A stretch of 64,000 nt of DNA, taken from assembly GCA_022496805.1 (NCBI GenBank), contig CM040100.1, forward strand, positions 12,739,009 to 12,803,008. The letters run 5' to 3'. Positions 59,545 through 64,000 of the stretch are shown one piece after another (positions within the stretch are counted from its first letter, which is position 1; every line of letters begins with the position of its first letter). The stretch is from Pohlia nutans. Taxonomy: Eukaryota; Streptophyta; Bryopsida; Bryales; Mniaceae. The notes under the pieces are model-generated. The model was not told the DNA's origin, made no database searches, and worked only from the letters and a program-made list of their open reading frames with translations. A program made the position numbers and the translations under genes.

Positions 59545-59900
59545 TCAAAGCAAATCGTAGACTCTTCCTTTGGAGTCTCAACACTTCATAGATTGTAGAC
59601 TCTTCCCTTAGAGCCTCAACACCTCATAGATCGTAGACTCTTCTCTTGGAGCCTCAACACCTCACAAATTGTAGACTCTTCCCTTAGAGCCTCAACACCT
59701 CACAGATCGTAGACTCTTCCCTTAGAGCCTCAACACGTCACAGATCGTGGACTCTTCCCTTAGAGCCTCAACACCTCACACATCGTGGACTCTTCCGTTG
59801 GAGCCTCAACACCTCACAGATCGTAGACTCTTCCCTTAGAGCCTCAACACCTCACAGATCGTAGACTCTTCCCTTAGAGCCTCAACACCTCACAGATCAC
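59545..59900. repeat. 38-bp tandem repeat in the Copia leader, about nine copies
   Basis: Unit contains CAGATCGTAGACTCTTCCCT and TAGAGCCTCAACACCTCA; copies differ at a few sites. It lies between the 5' LTR/primer site and the gag start, where packaging or translation signals usually sit. Confidence 0.92.
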
Positions 59901-60177
59901 TTGCAATATCACAAGTGCACAAGCTTGAACAAAACAATGTTCCACTTACAAAAAAGGGTTTGGAATCAAGAAAATAGAGCACCAAAAGAAAAGGCTGACC
60001 AAGACAAGTGCTCCAATATGCAATTTCAGCCCCTGCGCACCGCCAACTCCAAGAGACAAGACTCCTCCAAAAAACTCAAAACTGTTCTCAAAAGCTCCAA
60101 ATTAGCCTCCAGTCCCTTCTGCAACGACCTCCTATAAAACGCTTCAATACAATCCAACACTCACGCAACACACATGA

Positions 60178-60191
60178 GTGGGCCCATAACC
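60178..60191 (-). other. primer-binding site matching the anticodon arm of initiator tRNA-Met
   Basis: The minus strand directly after the 5' LTR reads GGTTATGGGCCCAC. Its complement GTGGGCCCATAACC is the anticodon arm of plant initiator tRNA-Met, not the usual 3' end. Drosophila copia uses the same half-tRNA priming. The 14-nt match starts exactly at the LTR border. Confidence 0.8.
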
Positions 60192-60447
60192 TGTTAAAGG
60201 TGATAGAGGAATGCACAAAGCACATACACAAACACAAGGAATGCGTAGAAAGAGATGTCTTTACTCAAGGGCTCCCCCGCTTAAGTAGTGTACAGTTGAG
60301 GTGTCCTTTGGCAACCCATATGGGATAACTCAACACTACAGGCCTCAAAGGTAAGCCCATGCCGCAACCCCTCTCCCACACATCAATTATTCCCACCCAA
60401 AACCCTTTGGCTTCTAGCAACACTACCCTTTATCTACTACTTCAACA
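60192..60447 (-). repeat. 5' LTR of the Copia element
   Basis: 256 bp; on the minus strand it starts TGTTGAAGTAGTAG and ends CACCTTTAACA. It should contain promoter and polyadenylation signals, but I cannot point to a clear TATA box. Confidence 0.92.
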
Positions 60448-60452
60448 CTCCC

Positions 60453-63400
60453 AATATGTGAGGGCGGAATTTCATTCTCAAGTATTTTCAAAAAAGAAAT
60501 CCATCAAAAAAGGTTTTTAAAATAGAAAAACATTTAATCTCTCCCAAAAATTACACATTTTAAAATTTGAAACTTTAATCAATTCGAAAAAATTCACAAA
60601 AACTGGAAGATATTTTTCTTCACGTATTTGAACACTGGAAAAATCATAGCTCAGAATATCATCTTCAATCCTCTTTTATCCTTGCTTTTATCTTTCTATT
60701 TTAGAATTTGGAGCGCATATTATGCACTGTGACAATGCACTCGTTTTACTTTTATTTGAGTCCTATTAAGATGTACATCAATAAATTTAGGAATTTCTTG
60801 AAATGGTCACTTAGGTTGCACTCCCACTAAACCAAAACAAGTCTTAAAACTTCACAACCCTTCATTGTTTTAACATCACAAATTTTCAAGAATCTCAAAA
60901 TCTTGAAAAGAGTGCATAGCGACAAGAACGTTAGTAGACCGTACCATACACAAGACCATACAATTGCCCAGTGCACCAAAAATGTAGTAGAAGCAACTTT
61001 CTAAAATCCACCTTGCATTCTATTTTAGTTCTTTACACATTTTTAATATTCATGGTGTTCTAAATCACATAATTTACCTTATCAAGTCTTAATTTTTTAT
61101 GTTTACGTGAACAATTGCACCATCGATTATGATATGTGTACATTCCAAGCAAAATTGGAAGTCACCATTTTTGGTATACTTCGAGTACCTATTATCTCGG
61201 GGAAGTCACTTAGTGTAAATTTTGGGTACATATGAGCGAACAATGGGTATTTAATGGGGGGCTATGAAATAATTGAAATATTATACTATTTATAGTATAT
61301 TTAGGGTATGTTCCACATATATTATAGGAATATTCTTTAAATATTCCCAATTTGGTTTTAAAACACCCTATATTACTTTTATAAATTTATAATTTTTATC
61401 TCAAATGAATAAAAGACACCCTATATTTGTTCTCTCATAGTTATCTAAATTCTTGACAATGAATTCCCCAGGCCTATTATGGATAGGTGTAAAATTTTAG
61501 TTTTAATTTTATTAGTTGACATGATATTTCAAAATAATGTTTTGATTTTAAAATGGACTTTCTTTGTTTTTGGCTAAAAAATTAATGTTTTAGGGGTTCT
61601 TTTTTCTTTTTTTCCTTGGCATTATTCACAAAAGTGCAAGTGGGTTTGCAATTGACATTTGATGATTTTTTTGCGAGCTTATCAAATTAGATATCAATAA
61701 TATCATCAAGAAAGAGCTCTATATTAATTGTGCTTCATGGCGCATAATTAGTCACTTCTATAGTGCTATTTGGTGCTATTTGTGCAATTTCATGCACAAA
61801 TAAGCATCCTTGAGATTTGGCACATTGCAGCGTGTTTCTACCCATTTGCTGGTTAGAAAATAGATGTGCAATTAGCGGGTATGAAAAGCAAATGTATCCT
61901 AAGATGGTTGCTCTTCATCTACGCCCTAAACTCCTTGCTAATTTGAACACCCCAACAATCAATGAACTAAATCATATCTTGAAGTGTAGGAAGTTCCAAA
62001 AGAAAGTCCTAAAAGATCTATTTGTGATGTTCTATAATTCAATACAATGTTGTTCACAAAATCCTTGCATGTGTTTAGAGTAAACCAATGATTTGAAGAG
62101 ATTTTAACATGCCAACCGTCATCTTCACATACAACATGGAGTCAAACTTTAGAGAATCATTTGAAAAGGCAAAAAGAAACAACCAACCAGAGTGATTGGA
62201 CATTTGTCTTCAATTCCATGAACCTTCACAAGTTTAGAATTTGTTCTTCCCATGTTCGAGCTTCACGTGTAGAAACAAGAAGAATGCCTCTTTAGTTGGT
62301 ATCCACAACTAATTCCTAGGGAATGTTGTGAATCTTCACCAAATAGACACATCTTTCTACCATCTTCTTCCTTTGATCTTCATAGCTAGTAGTTTCCCTG
62401 TTGTTGTATTTGTAGCTCGATCGTCTAGTAATTGGGGTTTTCTTTTAAAGATGATTGCTTCTATTATACCTTGTATGCAAGTTCTATACAAGGTTGATCA
62501 ACGATCCTTAGCTTCTTCAAGACCTCCCAAGTCTCTTCTTTGAGGAGGGATATAAGGCAAGAATAGGCCCAATGTTGTGTAAACTTGGCAAAATTTGTGC
62601 CAAGTTCTACATACCTCTTGATGTTATCTTTCAAAGCTCATTTGAATGAAACCAACTATACATAGTTCTTCTACTGAAATAGTCATAGACACAACTCAAG
62701 TCTCCTGACTTTCTATAGATAGACCTCAAGAAGTTCTATGCATCTCTAATGTTTCAATATTGTTTAATAGCAACACACCCACACACTAAGTGAATGAAAA
62801 AAATAAATAAATAAATAAATAAATAAATAAAAAACCTTCATTATCATGAACTAGCTTTGTATTAAAGCACCAAATCTTTTATTATCATTTTTTGAAAATT
62901 TGAATTTTTTATCAATTTCTTGTTGCCATGCCAAACCCATTTTTTTCTACTTTAATTATTTATTTGGCATGAGATGCCGACTCTAATGGCTAGATACGGT
63001 ACTAGTCAACTTTGGCAAACTACTTGGAGCACAACCAATTGATCCATGTTTCATTTGCTAATGAAAATTTGGATAATTTATCCTGTTAAATACTATTACA
63101 ACACTCCTTGCAAATATGAATAGAGTTTTCATTGTTAAAATTCCTTACAGTCAAGTGTTTGCATAGTACGGTTCACTAACTTTTGTGTTGCAATTATGCA
63201 CAACTTTGCAAATTTTTAAAATTTTAGAAATTCATAAGTAGAAATTGGTGGTAGAAGTTGTTAGTTATTACAAAAATTGAACTACTTTAATAGAAGTGAT
63301 GTCCTCTACCAATGCCAAAAAAAAAAACATGCTGAAAATAAAATACATGTAATCTAAATTGATGTTTATGTAAAAATTAATGCCTCATCGCAGTGCAAAA

Positions 63401-64000
63401 GTGCACTCAAAAATTGTAAAAGGGAAAAAGGAAGAAGGGTTGCGGATGGAATTTTGAGATAAATATCTTCCAATTTTTTTTGAATTTTTTTCATTATTAA
63501 ATTTTTAAAATGTGTTATTTTTGGTAGAGATTAATTGTTTATCTATTTTTTTAAACTTTTTGATCGATTTCTTTTTGGAATGTGCTTGAAAATGAAAATT
63601 CTCAAGTGGAATTATTTATTTAAATTCAAATATAGAATCAAACATGAACTATATTTGCATTTAAATTCTAATAATAAATTGTTCAAATTGTTATTAGAAT
63701 AGGAATTTTGATACTCAAAATCTTCATTTTGACAAACTAAGATTTTATACTATGGTTAATACGTACATAATTTAAAATATGGTTCACTTCACTTTTCATT
63801 GTATCATTGCTACATAATTTTTTGACCGCACGAGCGGTCAATGCGTCATACAAAGTGGATGAAGGGGGGTTGGTGAACCCTAAGTTCCTCCAAGCAATGG
63901 ATTTTTAACCGATTGTGAGATAATAGGACAACTAGGGTGATGTTGTGGTAAAAGAGAATGCTCAAATGGACAATTTAGATGCACAAAGAGGTTAAATTGC
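60453..64000. other. AT-rich DNA, no recognisable gene
   Basis: Short ORFs only. One of 88 codons at 61817-62083 (...NELNHILKCRKFQKKVLKDLF...) has coding-like composition but no known domain. An (AAAT)n microsatellite lies at 62798-62832 and a palindromic GACCGCACGAGCGGTC at 63823-63838. Confidence 0.4.

Larger units (their letters stand above)
56665..60452 (-). mobile_element. complete non-autonomous Copia-type LTR retrotransposon
   Basis: Two 256-bp LTRs (56670-56925, 60192-60447) that I read as identical, bounded TGTTGAAG...CTTTAACA on the minus strand, with a 5-bp duplication CTCCC at 56665-56669 and 60448-60452. Internal order on the minus strand: primer-binding site, ~1.2 kb leader with tandem repeats, gag-protease ORF with small integrase and RT remnants, purine tract. 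Identical LTRs imply a recent insertion, yet the element lacks most of integrase, RT and RNase H, so it must use enzymes of a relative. Confidence 0.92.

Noticed and set aside
61817..62083. 88-codon plus-strand ORF
   Set aside because: Coding-like in part but no domain, no neighbours, no splice context; not enough to call a gene.

Overview
The window looks like nuclear DNA of a land plant, most likely a non-seed plant such as a moss or liverwort. The pointers are a 16-exon plant-type MAK/RCK kinase gene with GT-AG introns, a Copia element whose primer-binding site matches the anticodon arm of plant initiator tRNA-Met, short AAACCCT runs, and many AT-rich interspersed repeats. The lineage is an inference. 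Only two loci look like intact host genes: the kinase gene (CDS 5678-10224, +) and a small secreted cysteine-rich protein (40104-40409, -). Almost everything else is mobile DNA, its debris, or tandem repeats.

Layout. 1-2560: first copy of a roughly 2-kb non-coding repeat holding several short elements bounded by TTAA and CCCCTAA ends. 3540-10920: kinase gene with a long GC-rich leader. 11560-19762: an 8-kb LINE on the minus strand with, in order, a 2A-like peptide, APE endonuclease, reverse transcriptase, a cysteine-rich segment, a domain resembling PCIF1-type methyltransferases, RNase H, a CCHC finger and a PD-(D/E)XK-like endonuclease. This is a Dualen/RandI-like layout. The copy is dead (stops, frameshifts, changed catalytic residues). 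19763-20532: a possible terminal-inverted-repeat element. 20824-24421: an unrecognised minus-strand gene split by a TA-flanked 1963-bp element, which itself carries a 185-bp satellite and a tRNA-derived SINE. 25433-25698: a CACTA-type MITE. 27964-28675: the C-terminal part of a piggyBac transposase. 29548-32090: several tandem arrays. 32128-35262: two identical 92-bp direct repeats enclosing a decayed, intron-containing ParB-like/DNA-methyltransferase fusion gene. 37811-38863: MITEs. 40104-40409: the cysteine-rich gene. 43046-46653: more TTAA-bounded elements. 47023-47742: a protein-kinase-like remnant. 50494-54355: two tandem copies of the 2-kb repeat. 54354-55001: an internally deleted copy of the same LINE family. 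55866-56449: another TTAA-bounded element. 56665-60452: a complete non-autonomous Copia element with identical LTRs and a 5-bp target duplication. 60453-64000: AT-rich DNA without recognisable genes.

Two themes connect the parts. First, TTAA-bounded elements at both ends of the window and a piggyBac transposase fragment in the middle suggest piggyBac activity in this genome; two insertions are supported by an empty site in a second copy of the host repeat. Second, the two retroelements are unusual. The LINE combines a 2A motif, two endonuclease types and a methyltransferase-like module. The Copia element has perfect-looking termini but lacks the integrase core and most of the reverse transcriptase, so it must have been mobilised in trans.
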